A stretch of DNA of 42,358 nucleotides from JAVBMU01 sp031551755 (GCA_031551755.1 JAVBNE010000010.1:1-42358), one strand, 5' to 3'; counted from the stretch's first letter, positions 24,396 through 33,281 are shown. The notes: a model not told the origin generated them from the letters alone. Numbers and translations: made by a program.

Positions 24396-26008
24396 GTAGC
24401 GCTCACCTCACCGGTGACTCGGGCCTTCGGACCCGGGTCACCGGCGCGGTCATGGTCGCCACCCTTCTGGCGACCTTGACCGCGTGCACCACCGAGCACA
24501 CGGCGGACTCAGCGACTGCCGGAACCGCACCAGGCGATACCTTCCGGACGGCCAATGGTCTGCTTTATCCGCCTGAGCTCTGGGGTGCACTCGATCCCTC
24601 ACTCTTGGCCGAACTAGCCCGCTACGAGGCCGCCCACGCCGTCGGGGGAGACGTGACCTGGCCGCACCCGTTGCCTGAAACCTACGCCGCGATCGCCGTC
24701 GAGTCCTCCGAACTGGAGGCGGCGCTCTTCATCGAGGAATCGGGTGTGGTCGGCGCGTCCACACGACCGTGGACGAAGGCCGACGTCATCGGCTGGTGGT
24801 CCGAGGGAATCGGGCAGGAGTCGGTCGACGCCATGTGGGCGGCGAGCAGACTCGCGGAGGGTGTCGATGCCGAACTCGAGCTGTCGGCTCAAGAGCGTGG
24901 CGTCCTGAAGAGGATCGCCCGAGGGCCGGAACGTCTGCCTGCGATCTATGCGGAACAGCTTGCTCGAACCGAGGATCCAGGAGATGCGGGCGAGGGCATC
25001 GGTGAGGAGATCGCCCGGGTCGACGCTGAGGAGATCCGTTCTCCACGGGACGCCGCGCTCATCCTCTGGCTCGGCAGTGAAGCCGGTGGGCGGGTCGAGG
25101 GCGGGCCGAAGCTGCAGGCCATCGCCGAGGGCGGCATCAAGGCTGATGACCTCACCTACGCGTATCTGGTCCGTGCTGATGCGCTGTCGGATCCGGCGAA
25201 GGCCGAGCGACTGGCCGCGGGCTTCGATGAACACCGGGTGCTGCCCGATGGCAGTGTCCTCAGCCCCGCACATTTTGAAGGTACGGTCGGCTCCACCTTC
25301 CGGATGGTCCGTTACTTCGCCGACCAAGGCACCCTGACGACCGCGCTGAGTCCGAGGACGAGAGAGGGGATCGAGGCGGCCACCCGACCACTGCTGGATG
25401 CGGACCTCTCGCACACTCTCGCCGGGATGGCTTTGCTCACTTTGCTCGACCGTGACTCCGCGACGCCGACTGAGCGAACGGCCGTTGTCAAGAAGGCGTT
25501 GGAGAGCGAATCGCTCGATCGGGGATCACTCACAGTGGAGCAGGCGATGGCCTGGGCAGCGATCGCGGAGTGCGCGACTGCGATGGATGTTCCGGTGACA
25601 TTCCCGGGGTTGGCGCCGGGGGAAGCGGACCGGTGGCTCGCCGAAGGACCCGATGTTGCGGCACCGTCGGTCATTCGGTTCCTGTTGGCACTCGATGCAG
25701 CCGGGATTATCGACGATGAGCCTGCGGCCGTGGTTCTGGCCGGTTCCCTGCGGAGGTGGCTTTCGACCACCGACGCCGCGGATCTCGCCAGTCTGGAGCT
25801 CTTCGGTGGCGCCCTTGCCGTTCACGCGGCCGACGGCGCGTGGCCGTTGGAGGGCAGTCGGTTGCGGGCCGAAGTCACGGCTCGAACGGGGAACTGCCGA
25901 GGCGGGTTCGCCGAGTTCGTGCGGCAGAGCTCTGCCGCCGGCGATGTGTGCAGTGTGGAGTCTTCCAGTTATGCACGTGCGGTGATGCGCGCGTTGACCC
26001 AGGAATAG
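24392..26008 (+). CDS. Large alpha-helical lipoprotein
   Basis: The 538-residue product starts at GTG 24392 in the GTGA overlap. The same frame is open further upstream, but only across the preceding gene. The signal sequence ends in the lipobox LTAC with Cys32, so the protein is anchored on the outer face of the membrane. The rest is Ala/Glu/Leu-rich and looks like stacked helical repeats, with few aromatic clusters and three further cysteines near the C-terminal half (AAIAECATAM, TGNCRGG, GDVCSVE). No catalytic motif is recognisable. An alpha-toroid or helical-repeat fold is a guess. Its tight coupling to the secreted protein suggests it binds, processes or protects against that protein. 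Confidence 0.75.
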   Translation: MSSAHLTGDSGLRTRVTGAVMVATLLATLTACTTEHTADSATAGTAPGDTFRTANGLLYPPELWGALDPSLLAELARYEAAHAVGGDVTWPHPLPETYAAIAVESSELEAALFIEESGVVGASTRPWTKADVIGWWSEGIGQESVDAMWAASRLAEGVDAELELSAQERGVLKRIARGPERLPAIYAEQLARTEDPGDAGEGIGEEIARVDAEEIRSPRDAALILWLGSEAGGRVEGGPKLQAIAEGGIKADDLTYAYLVRADALSDPAKAERLAAGFDEHRVLPDGSVLSPAHFEGTVGSTFRMVRYFADQGTLTTALSPRTREGIEAATRPLLDADLSHTLAGMALLTLLDRDSATPTERTAVVKKALESESLDRGSLTVEQAMAWAAIAECATAMDVPVTFPGLAPGEADRWLAEGPDVAAPSVIRFLLALDAAGIIDDEPAAVVLAGSLRRWLSTTDAADLASLELFGGALAVHAADGAWPLEGSRLRAEVTARTGNCRGGFAEFVRQSSAAGDVCSVESSSYARAVMRALTQE

Positions 26009-26046
26009 GCCACGATGTGTGGCAAGACTACCGAGAGGGAAAGTGA

Positions 26047-26553
26047 ATGCGGAAGCAGGTTCAAGGTATCTATGGCGCGTTGGGAGCTTTCGCTCTGCTC
26101 GTCTCGCTCGCTGCCTGTGCGGGGGAGGATCCAGGTGACGTGAATTCGTTCGCCGACAAGGACGCGCAAGCGAACCAGATGCGCTATGACTGCCTCTTGG
26201 AAAAAGGGTTCGCGGTGACGCGGAGCGCTTCCGGTGGGGTGTCTTTCAAGGACCCGACTGGCTCCCAGTCAGCAGCCTACGACCAAGCCAACCGTGAATG
26301 TGACGCGAAGATCATGGAGGCGGGGTTGTTGCGGAAGATCACGCCGGAGGAGATCCGCTCGGATTACCGGGTACTCTCGAAGCTGCGCGACTGCCTCATC
26401 GAAGAGGGATTCCCGATGACGACCTGGCCTACCGAAGAGGTCTATGTGGAGACGGAAGGCGACTTCAACGCGCTGGAGTCCAGCAGGCCGATCACCGCTG
26501 AAGAGATCGAGAAGGCATGTCCGAAGGAATGGGCGGCCGCCGGTGAACTCTGA
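26047..26553 (+). CDS. Cysteine-repeat lipoprotein
   Basis: The 168-residue product has a signal sequence with lipobox SLAAC (lipid-modified Cys24). The exported part contains an internal duplication: YDCLLEKGF with Cys49 and then Cys85, and RDCLIEEGFP with Cys116 and then Cys158. Each unit pairs a C-L-x-E-x-GF helix with a second cysteine 36-42 residues later, which suggests two disulfide-closed helical units. ATG 26047 follows GAGGGA, 38 bases after the previous stop. The function is unknown; small lipoproteins of this kind are met beside actinobacterial ABC exporters. It may be an accessory or immunity protein of the system. Confidence 0.78.
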   Translation: MRKQVQGIYGALGAFALLVSLAACAGEDPGDVNSFADKDAQANQMRYDCLLEKGFAVTRSASGGVSFKDPTGSQSAAYDQANRECDAKIMEAGLLRKITPEEIRSDYRVLSKLRDCLIEEGFPMTTWPTEEVYVETEGDFNALESSRPITAEEIEKACPKEWAAAGEL

Positions 26554-26607
26554 GTCCACACCGCCGTCGGCTCGCGCGGCGCGGCTGGTGACCGTCACCG
26601 GGGCCTC

Positions 26608-27708
26608 ATGAGCCGGCGGGTCACCGCCCGCGCCGTCCTCCGGGTGACGGCTGGGGCAGTCGCGATCCTTGCGGTCGGTGCCTTGGCCTTCCTCGGTGGG
26701 CGGCAGTCCATCTCCGCGGCTTCGGGCACCGAAGAGTCGCAGACCGCGAGTGAGCTGGTGTGGACGGTCAAAGAAGAGAGCATCGGACGGAGCCTGACCT
26801 TCGTCGGCACCCTCGCGGCCTCGAGTGTTCCGGGACCGTTGGCCAATGTCGAGGGGATCGTGACAGGTATGCCGATCGGTTCGGGCGCGGTGGTCAAGAC
26901 CAACGATGTGTTGTTGACGGTTGCCCTGCGCCCGGTGGTGGCCGGGCAGGGCAGTACGCCCGCCTTTCGTGACCTCCAGGAGGGTGACCGCGGGTCGGAT
27001 GTCCGCCAACTCAGGCAGTTCATGTGCGATGTGGGCCACGGTGCCTGCGGGGCGGGGGAGGAGTTCACCGCGGCGTTGACCAGAGCGGTGACGGCCTGGC
27101 AGAAGAGGCTGGGTGTTGAAGCCGACGGGGTGGTACGCGCGGGGGACATCATGTGGTTCACCCGGCTCCCGGTATCGGTGGTCCCCGCCTCAGCCACCAC
27201 CGCGGGCGGTGCTCTCGCCGCCACCGACCGGCCGTTCATGGTGGCCGCCGGCACGCCGCGTTTGACGGTTCCGGTGACCGCCGAACAGGCCGCGCTGGTT
27301 CCGGCGGGGTCGATCGCCCACATCGGCGCGCTGAACGCCGTCGTGACCGGCGCCCAGCCCGCCCCGGCGGAGACCGCTGAGGCAGACAGTGGCGATAGCG
27401 GCGCTCTGGCGCTCGTACTCACCGCCAAGGATGGGAAGGCGGACCTTTGTGCGGCGAACGCGTGTGCCGCGTTGCTGGCCGGAAAGCCGACCGTGAACGT
27501 TGAAGTGAGCATCGACGTCGTCCCGAAACGCACGGGGCTCGGCGTGCCGGTGCGGGCGATCCAGACGGCCGCAGACGACACCACCTACGTGCTCAAGGTC
27601 GATGGCACCCAGGCGTCAGTCACGGTCCTCGGTTCGGCCGGTGGCATGGCGGTGGTGGACGGATTGACGGCGGGGATGCGAATACGGGTCGACGATGCTC
27701 CCGCATGA
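26608..27708 (+). CDS. MacA/HlyD-like adaptor with peptidoglycan-binding domain
   Basis: The 366-residue product has an N-terminal membrane helix (about 11-30) and is otherwise extracytoplasmic. It shows the actinobacterial adaptor layout. A split beta-barrel/lipoyl-like hairpin (GIVTGMPIGSGAVVKTNDVL, about 83-102) runs into VALRPVV. A PG_binding_1-type helical domain follows (about 121-178, RDLQEGDRGSDVRQL, then AVTAWQKRLGV), and then a C-terminal barrel. Two close cysteine pairs (Cys140/Cys147 and Cys281/Cys286) are unusual for the family. Such adaptors link an ABC exporter to the cell wall, as MacA does to the outer membrane channel in Gram-negatives. It overlaps the ATPase gene by 14 bases, so they form one operon. 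Confidence 0.82.
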   Translation: MSRRVTARAVLRVTAGAVAILAVGALAFLGGRQSISAASGTEESQTASELVWTVKEESIGRSLTFVGTLAASSVPGPLANVEGIVTGMPIGSGAVVKTNDVLLTVALRPVVAGQGSTPAFRDLQEGDRGSDVRQLRQFMCDVGHGACGAGEEFTAALTRAVTAWQKRLGVEADGVVRAGDIMWFTRLPVSVVPASATTAGGALAATDRPFMVAAGTPRLTVPVTAEQAALVPAGSIAHIGALNAVVTGAQPAPAETAEADSGDSGALALVLTAKDGKADLCAANACAALLAGKPTVNVEVSIDVVPKRTGLGVPVRAIQTAADDTTYVLKVDGTQASVTVLGSAGGMAVVDGLTAGMRIRVDDAPA

Positions 27709-28348
27709 GGCACCGGTAGGCACGGTTGACCTGACCTACGGCTACACCCGTGGGCGGCCCGTCATTGAGGGGTTGACCGCATCATTCGCGGCAGGGTCCA
27801 TGTGTGCGCTCACAGGACCCTCAGGAACAGGCAAGAGCACTCTGCTGTACCTGTTGGCTGGCATGTTGACACCCTGGTCCGGGGCGGTCCGGTTCAATGG
27901 CGTCGAGCTGGGGTCGCTCTCCGACCCGGAACGGTCGGCGTTGCGGGCGCGCCAAGCAGGCTTCGTCTTTCAGGATTTCGCGCTCGACCCACGCCGCACG
28001 ATTCTGGACGCCGTCCTGGAACCATGCCTCTACGCCGGGGTGCCGCGCGAGACACGGATTGACCGCGCGTTGGCGCTTCTCGATCGTCTCGGGGTGCGGG
28101 ATCAGTCCGGGTCGCGTCCGGGCGAGATCTCCGGCGGGCAGGCGCAGCGGGTGGCGCTGTGCAGGGCGCTTCTCCTGGAACCAACCGCCATCTTCGCTGA
28201 TGAGCCCACTGGCAACCTCGATCACGAATCAACCCAGGTGGTCCTCGGGGCGCTGGCTCAGGCGGCTGACTCAGGGTGTGTCGTGCTGATCGCCACCCAC
28301 CACGACACCGTGATGGCAAAGTGCCACGATCGGCTCGTGCTCTCATGA
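27695..28348 (+). CDS. MacB-type ABC transporter ATP-binding protein
   Basis: The 217-residue ATPase has Walker A GPSGTGKST at about 42-50, Q-loop FVFQDFAL, signature ISGGQAQRVALCRAL, Walker B AIFADEPTGNLD and switch His in ATHHDT. Nothing essential is missing. It belongs to the LolD/MacB class that drives export or envelope work rather than uptake. It overlaps the adaptor gene upstream by 14 bases and the permease gene downstream by four (ATGA), which points to stoichiometric synthesis of one complex. Confidence 0.93.
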   Translation: MLPHEAPVGTVDLTYGYTRGRPVIEGLTASFAAGSMCALTGPSGTGKSTLLYLLAGMLTPWSGAVRFNGVELGSLSDPERSALRARQAGFVFQDFALDPRRTILDAVLEPCLYAGVPRETRIDRALALLDRLGVRDQSGSRPGEISGGQAQRVALCRALLLEPTAIFADEPTGNLDHESTQVVLGALAQAADSGCVVLIATHHDTVMAKCHDRLVLS

Positions 28349-29544
28349 CCGGCCCACAGCGATGGCAGGCCGGGCGCACATCGCGGACCAAAGGTGAGAT
28401 CGCGTCCGGGCCTGTCGGGGTCGGACCCGAAGGGATGGTCGCGGCCGGCGCCAGACGCGCACGGGCACTCGTCGGGGAATGCGGGCGCTCCGCCAGGTCG
28501 TCGCGGGCCTTCTCAACGCTGTTCAGCCTGATCGCCTTCCTGGCCGCGCTGGTCGTCGTCGCCCTCGTCGGCCAGGCGCAGGCTCAGCGCGCCGGGGTAG
28601 CGGCGGAATTCGAGCGCCCCGAGTATCGGACCGTCGAAGTGATCGACACCGCCGGCGCGGGGGTGCTCCCCTCGTCGATGACGGAGCGGGCCATCGGGTA
28701 CTCCACGGTGGTCCAATCATGGGGACTCGGCCCGGCCTTCGAGGTGGTCAACGGTGCTTTCCCCGACCGGGGGCGGGTCGCCGCCCACACCTTCGCCGGG
28801 GAATGGCGCAACATGCCCGTCAGGCTGATCGACGGACGCTGGCCGAACGGTCCCGCGGAGGCGATCGTCAGCACTGAGTCGGTGCGTGTGCTCGGGATCG
28901 ATGCCTCTGGTGGTTGGGTACGGACGGATGGTGGTACCCAGTGGGCAGTGGTCGGAACCTTCGAGCCCGAACACCGGCGTGCCCCCACCTCGGTGCTGGT
29001 GCCGGCAGCCCCAGGCGCGCCGTTGCGATCCGTCCTGATCACCGTCCGGCAGCTCGCCGACGTCGACCTGACAACCAAGGCTGTTGCGGCGCTCGCTGAG
29101 ACGACCAGTTCCGGGCAACTCACGATCGATAAATCCCGGGACGCCGCCGACCTTCGGGGAGCGATCTCGGTGACGGTCGCGACCTATGGGTCGATGATCG
29201 TCGTCACCACCATGGCAACCTCGTTCGCGGTGATGGCGCTGTTGTCCGTCCTCATGGTGCATGCCCGACGGCAGGAATTCGGCCGACGGCGAGCGCTGGG
29301 GGCGACCAGGACCACGGTCGTCGTCCTGGTCCTCGTGCAGGGTGCCATGGTGGTGGCGATCGGTGCTGCCCTCGGCGCGGGGGTGGGTGCGGGGATCACG
29401 GCACTACGTTTCGGTTCCGGCCCCGACTGGGTGTTCCTGGTGGTGCTCCTGGTGACAGCGGTCAGCGGGAGCGCCGCCGCGCAGTTGCCGTCGGCGCTGG
29501 CGGCCGGGTTCCGCGACCCGGTCCGGGTGTTGCGGATGCCGTAG
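28345..29544 (+). CDS. FtsX/MacB-like ABC permease
   Basis: The 399-residue product starts at ATG 28345 in an ATGA overlap with the ATPase. A long basic N-terminus precedes the first membrane helix (about 58-78, LFSLIAFLAALVVVALVG). A roughly 200-residue extracytoplasmic domain follows, then three helices of an FtsX domain (about 280-305, 328-352 and 360-382) and a tail RDPVRVLRMP. This is the MacB fold with the ATPase on a separate chain. The FtsX cytoplasmic loop contains RRQEFGRRRALGATR, the usual contact to the ATPase. With the adaptor it should form an export machine that could move the small secreted protein or lipid-linked substrates. It is convergent with the LLM gene, 25 bases away. 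Confidence 0.88.
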   Translation: MTGPQRWQAGRTSRTKGEIASGPVGVGPEGMVAAGARRARALVGECGRSARSSRAFSTLFSLIAFLAALVVVALVGQAQAQRAGVAAEFERPEYRTVEVIDTAGAGVLPSSMTERAIGYSTVVQSWGLGPAFEVVNGAFPDRGRVAAHTFAGEWRNMPVRLIDGRWPNGPAEAIVSTESVRVLGIDASGGWVRTDGGTQWAVVGTFEPEHRRAPTSVLVPAAPGAPLRSVLITVRQLADVDLTTKAVAALAETTSSGQLTIDKSRDAADLRGAISVTVATYGSMIVVTTMATSFAVMALLSVLMVHARRQEFGRRRALGATRTTVVVLVLVQGAMVVAIGAALGAGVGAGITALRFGSGPDWVFLVVLLVTAVSGSAAAQLPSALAAGFRDPVRVLRMP

Positions 29545-29569
29545 TACGGCACCGTCACCGGCGCACTCC

Positions 29570-30601
29570 CTACAGCGGCGTTTCCTTCTGCAGCGCTGGA
29601 ATGACCTCACGTTCGTAGAGTTCGATACCGCTGCGGTCGTAGGCGGCCTCGGCAAAGTAGTTGATCGCATAGGCCAGGCCGAGCCCGCGGAGTATGGTCA
29701 AGGTCTCCACGATCTGTTCGGGGGTGCCGACGAGCGGGCCGCGACGCAGTTCGTCGGTGCTCTTCGCCGCACTGCTAGGCACCGTCTTGCGGTAGTGGTC
29801 CTCGATCCAGGCGAGCCGGTCCTCGACCTCGGCCGTGGTCGCACCGATCACCACGTTGTAATTCGCCGACCGGGTGATCTCCTCGAACGGACGACCGATT
29901 TCGGCACAGTGACCGCGCAAGACCTCGGACTTGTGCGCAAACCCTTCCAGCGAACCGTCGAAGTTCGTGTACTGGGCGTGCTGCGCCGCGACCCGTAGCG
30001 TTTTACGTTCGCCCCCGCCCGCGATCCACAGGGGTGGCCCGTCGGCCTGGGCAGGCAGTGGGAAGCACCGGGCGCCGTCCACCTGGTAGTGGTTCCCGTC
30101 GAGGGTGGCGGTGCCGGTGGACCAGAGTTGGCGCATGATCTGCACGCCTTCGTCGAGCATCGCGATCCGCTCACCCGCACGAGGGAACCCGTAGCCGTAG
30201 GCCCGCCACTCGTGTTCGTACCATCCCGCTCCGATGCCCATCTCGGTACGCCCGCCGCTGATCCCGTCGACCGTGGCGGCGACCTTGGCGAGATAGGCGG
30301 GGTTGCGATACGCCATGCAGGTGCACATCTGCCCGAGCCGCACCCGCTGGGTCGAGGCGGCGAAGGCTGCCATCAGAGTCCAGGCCTCGTGGGTGGCCTC
30401 CTGGGTCGGTTCCGGAACAGTATGGAAGTGGTCGTAGACCCAGATCGACTCCCAGGCGTTGCGCGCCCCCGGCAAACCCTCGCCCGCGAGGGCGGCATCC
30501 GCGTGCCGGGCCAGCGAGTGCATGGTCTCCCATTGGTCTGCGGGGTCGATGCCCACGAGGTCCTGCCGCCAGCCCTGCGGAATGAAGAGTCCGAATCGCA
30601 T
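29570..30601 (-). CDS. LLM-class F420-dependent oxidoreductase
   Basis: The 343-residue protein has the luciferase-like TIM-barrel sequence: MRFGLFIPQGW at the start, ESIWVYDHFHTVPEPTQ, LGQMCTCMAYRNPAYLAK, DGISGGRTEMGIGAGWYEHE and PLWIAGGGERKTLR. Members in actinobacteria usually use coenzyme F420, which is characteristic of that phylum; FMN use cannot be excluded. The substrate is unknown. ATG 30601 has TAGATT six bases upstream and no Shine-Dalgarno site, suggesting a leaderless message. It is divergent from nnr and functionally unconnected to its neighbours as far as the sequence shows. Confidence 0.92.
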   Translation of the reverse strand: MRFGLFIPQGWRQDLVGIDPADQWETMHSLARHADAALAGEGLPGARNAWESIWVYDHFHTVPEPTQEATHEAWTLMAAFAASTQRVRLGQMCTCMAYRNPAYLAKVAATVDGISGGRTEMGIGAGWYEHEWRAYGYGFPRAGERIAMLDEGVQIMRQLWSTGTATLDGNHYQVDGARCFPLPAQADGPPLWIAGGGERKTLRVAAQHAQYTNFDGSLEGFAHKSEVLRGHCAEIGRPFEEITRSANYNVVIGATTAEVEDRLAWIEDHYRKTVPSSAAKSTDELRRGPLVGTPEQIVETLTILRGLGLAYAINYFAEAAYDRSGIELYEREVIPALQKETPL

Positions 30602-30607
30602 GCCAGC

Positions 30608-30613
30608 AATCTA
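30608..30613 (-). promoter_or_regulatory. -10 element of the LLM oxidoreductase gene
   Basis: TAGATT on the minus strand is followed by six bases and ATG 30601, the leaderless-type arrangement. Confidence 0.5.
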
Positions 30614-30756
30614 TCCCCAGGTATCTGGCGGCTCGCCACGCGAACCGCCAAATGCCCCGCAAGCGCTATACCCCGTCGGTGGCCGGTCGTGGCCAAGCCC
30701 GCTCCGGGCGTGTCGAGGCCGGCACGGTGCCTGTCCGGCTTGTCCAACAGCCCTGG

Positions 30757-30762
30757 CAGTAT
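30757..30762 (+). promoter_or_regulatory. -10 element of nnr
   Basis: CAGTAT is followed by six bases and ATG 30769. GGAG lies inside these six bases, too close to act as a ribosome site, so a leaderless start is more likely. Confidence 0.4.
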
Positions 30763-30768
30763 GGAGAC

Positions 30769-32352
30769 ATGATCTCCGCCTGGTCTGTTGCTGACATTCG
30801 TGCGGCCGAAGCGCCGTTGCTGACTCAAGGCGTGCCGTTGATGGACCGCGCGGCCTTCGCCCTGGCCGCTATCGTTGCCCGGGATCTGGTCGGTCCGGCA
30901 GTCATCGCCGATCCGCGGGGACGGCGTGATCGGCGGGTCTCCGGCTCGCGCATTGCGCTCTTGGTGGGCGCGGGGAACAACGGTGGTGACGCGCTTTTCG
31001 CCGGCGCCAATCTCGCCCGCCGGGGCGCCCAGGTCGTCGCGATCCGCGTTGCCGAGACCGTGCATCCGGAGGGCCTGAAGGCACTGAAGTCGGCTGGGGG
31101 ACGGGTACTCGACGCATACACGGGAGATCAGGCCGAAGCCCTGGACACCGCCGCCCGCGCACACGCCCTCCTCGACGGGATCGTGGGAATCGGTTCCGGG
31201 GGAGCCTTGCGGGGACCGGGCCGGACGCTGGTCGAGGCCCTCAACGGCAGGTTCGCCGAGTCCGGGCGGCGCCCGTGGATCGTCGCGGTGGATGTGCCGT
31301 CGGGGATCGGGGTGGACGACGGCACGGTCGCCGGTCCGGTGTTGGCCGCCGATCGCACGGTCACGTTCGGGGCCGCGAAACCCGGCCTTGTCCTTCCGCC
31401 CGCAGCCCCGCTCGCCGGGCGCTGCACCGTCGTTGATCTCGGCTTCGACATGTCCGGACACCCTGCGGTGCGCCGCCTGGAAGCGGACGATGTCGCGCGG
31501 TTGTGGGCCGTGCCCACCGCCAGGGATCACAAGTACACCCGCGGGGTACTGGGCGTGATCGCCGGGACGCTCGCCTATCCGGGCGCGGCGGTGCTGGTCA
31601 CGACGGCAGCGGTGCGGACAGGGGCGGGTATGGTCCGCTATCGCGGCCCGGATGCGGTCGCCAAGTTGGTGTTGGATGCCCGCCCTGAGGTAGTGCCGAC
31701 CAACGGCCGGGTGCAGGCATGGGTTCTCGGTTCCGGGATTCCGCCTGTGCCAGAAGACGGCGAAGCCGTATCGCATGATGTCGGCGTGCAGCACGACCGG
31801 GTGCGATACGCCCTGGCGGCGGCCAGCGGTGAACTGGCGGAGGGTGTGGTCGAGCGGGTGCCCACGGTGGTCGACGCCGGTGCGTTGTCGCTCCTGCCAC
31901 CCCGGGTGCCGGCATCGGTGGTGCTGACTCCCCATGCTGGTGAGTTGGCCGCGTTGCTGGTTACGCGCGGTGTCGACGTGGTGCGCGAGGATATCGAGGC
32001 CGAACCGGTCCGATGGGCTGTGCGAACCCATGAACTGACCGGCGCGACCGTGGTGCTCAAGGGCGCGGTGACGGTCGTCGTCGGGGAGGGGTCGGTCTTC
32101 GCCCAGCCCGATGGGCCCTCCTGGCTGGCCACGGCCGGTTCGGGCGACGTGCTCGCCGGGATCCTGGGCACGGTGCTGGCGGCACACGGCGACCAGGTGA
32201 AGAAGTCACCGCGGTTCGCTGCCGAGTTGGCCGCGGCTGCGGTTGCCGTCCACGGGCTCGCCGCCGCCCACGCCAATCCGGGTGGCCCGGTCGCGGCGCT
32301 CGAGGTTGCCGATCACGTCTCGGACGCTGTGGCGGAGTTGCTGGGCGAGTGA
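30769..32352 (+). CDS. nnr: Bifunctional NAD(P)H-hydrate epimerase/dehydratase
   Basis: The 527-residue fusion repairs hydrated NAD(P)H. The N-terminal half (about 1-225, YjeF_N) is the epimerase, with MDRAAFALA, VGAGNNGGDALFAGANLARRG at about 67 and VAVDVPSGIGVDDG. The C-terminal half (about 235-527, YjeF_C) is the ADP/ATP-dependent dehydratase, with DHKYTRGVLGVIAG, TAAVRTGAGMVRY, TPHAGELAALL and the nucleotide-binding GSGDVLAGIL at about 457. ATG 30769 begins the family N-terminus; the longer open frame upstream is not supported. The stop overlaps the next start as GTGA, opening a tightly packed gene series. Confidence 0.96.
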   Translation: MISAWSVADIRAAEAPLLTQGVPLMDRAAFALAAIVARDLVGPAVIADPRGRRDRRVSGSRIALLVGAGNNGGDALFAGANLARRGAQVVAIRVAETVHPEGLKALKSAGGRVLDAYTGDQAEALDTAARAHALLDGIVGIGSGGALRGPGRTLVEALNGRFAESGRRPWIVAVDVPSGIGVDDGTVAGPVLAADRTVTFGAAKPGLVLPPAAPLAGRCTVVDLGFDMSGHPAVRRLEADDVARLWAVPTARDHKYTRGVLGVIAGTLAYPGAAVLVTTAAVRTGAGMVRYRGPDAVAKLVLDARPEVVPTNGRVQAWVLGSGIPPVPEDGEAVSHDVGVQHDRVRYALAAASGELAEGVVERVPTVVDAGALSLLPPRVPASVVLTPHAGELAALLVTRGVDVVREDIEAEPVRWAVRTHELTGATVVLKGAVTVVVGEGSVFAQPDGPSWLATAGSGDVLAGILGTVLAAHGDQVKKSPRFAAELAAAAVAVHGLAAAHANPGGPVAALEVADHVSDAVAELLGE

Positions 32353-33281
32353 CGGTCCGTGCGCCGCGGGGGCGGAACGGCCTGACTCCGACCCGGGTCG
32401 TGCTGCCGCATGATCCGGTGTCCGTGGCACGGTTCGCGACCGTCCTGGCCTACCTGCGTCACCGGTTCGCAGTCGACGCCGACGAGGTCGAGGCAAAGCT
32501 GGGCGCGGGTGATGTCGTCGATCGCGACGGGCAGCCACTGACAGAACGAACTCCGTATATCGCACGGAGTTTGATTTATGTCCACCGCGACCTGCCGGTC
32601 GAACCCGAGGTGCCGTTCAGCCTGCCGATCCTCCACCGCGACGAGAACCTGCTCGTCGTCGACAAGCCGCATTTCCTCGCGACCACCCCGCGGGGCGCCT
32701 ATGTCGCCCGGTCCGCCCTGGTCCGGCTCCGCCGCGAACTTGAGCTTCCGGACCTCGCGCCCGCCCACCGCCTGGACCGGGTGACGGCCGGCGTCTTGGT
32801 CTGTACGCTGCGTCCCGAGGTCCGGGGCGCGTACCAGGAACTCTTCGCCCGGCGAGAAGTCCGTAAGGTGTACGAGGCTGTCGCGGGGATCGGCCCCGAA
32901 CGCCGATGGCCGGTCACGGTGCGCAGCCGGATCGTCAAGGAGCGCGGGGTCTTGCGTGCCTATGAGGTGCCCGGGGAACCAAATGCCGAAAGCCGGATCG
33001 ACCTGATGGAGACCGACGAGCGACGCGGACTGGCCCGATACCGGCTCGAACCGCACACTGGCAAGACCCACCAACTGCGCCTGCACATGGCCGGTCTGGG
33101 CCTGCCGATCCTGAACGACGCGTTCTACCCGGACTTCTACGAGGTCGATCCGCAGGACTACTCCCGCCCGCTCCAGCTGGTCGCCCGCTCGGTCGAGTTC
33201 ATCGACCCACTCAGTGACCGGCCACACCGATTCACCACCGATCGACCGTTGAGCACATGGTGGGAGAATCGGCTCTCGTGA
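32349..33281 (+). CDS. RluA-family pseudouridine synthase
   Basis: The 310-residue protein converts uridine to pseudouridine in rRNA or tRNA. The catalytic motif AHRLDRVTAGVL holds the nucleophile Asp143. Also visible are ILHRDENLLVVDKPHFLATTP before it, VRKVYEAV after it, and the signature HTGKTHQLRLHMAGLGLPILND toward the end. The N-terminal 75 residues are not a canonical S4 domain, as in the shorter RluA/TruC-like members. The target base is not predictable. It starts at GTG 32349, overlapping nnr by four bases, and overlaps alr downstream as GTGA. Confidence 0.92.
   Translation: MTVRAPRGRNGLTPTRVVLPHDPVSVARFATVLAYLRHRFAVDADEVEAKLGAGDVVDRDGQPLTERTPYIARSLIYVHRDLPVEPEVPFSLPILHRDENLLVVDKPHFLATTPRGAYVARSALVRLRRELELPDLAPAHRLDRVTAGVLVCTLRPEVRGAYQELFARREVRKVYEAVAGIGPERRWPVTVRSRIVKERGVLRAYEVPGEPNAESRIDLMETDERRGLARYRLEPHTGKTHQLRLHMAGLGLPILNDAFYPDFYEVDPQDYSRPLQLVARSVEFIDPLSDRPHRFTTDRPLSTWWENRLS

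Noticed and set aside
30373..32187. 604-codon minus-strand frame opposite nnr
   Set aside because: Antisense to a complete and well-recognised Nnr protein; no motif of its own.
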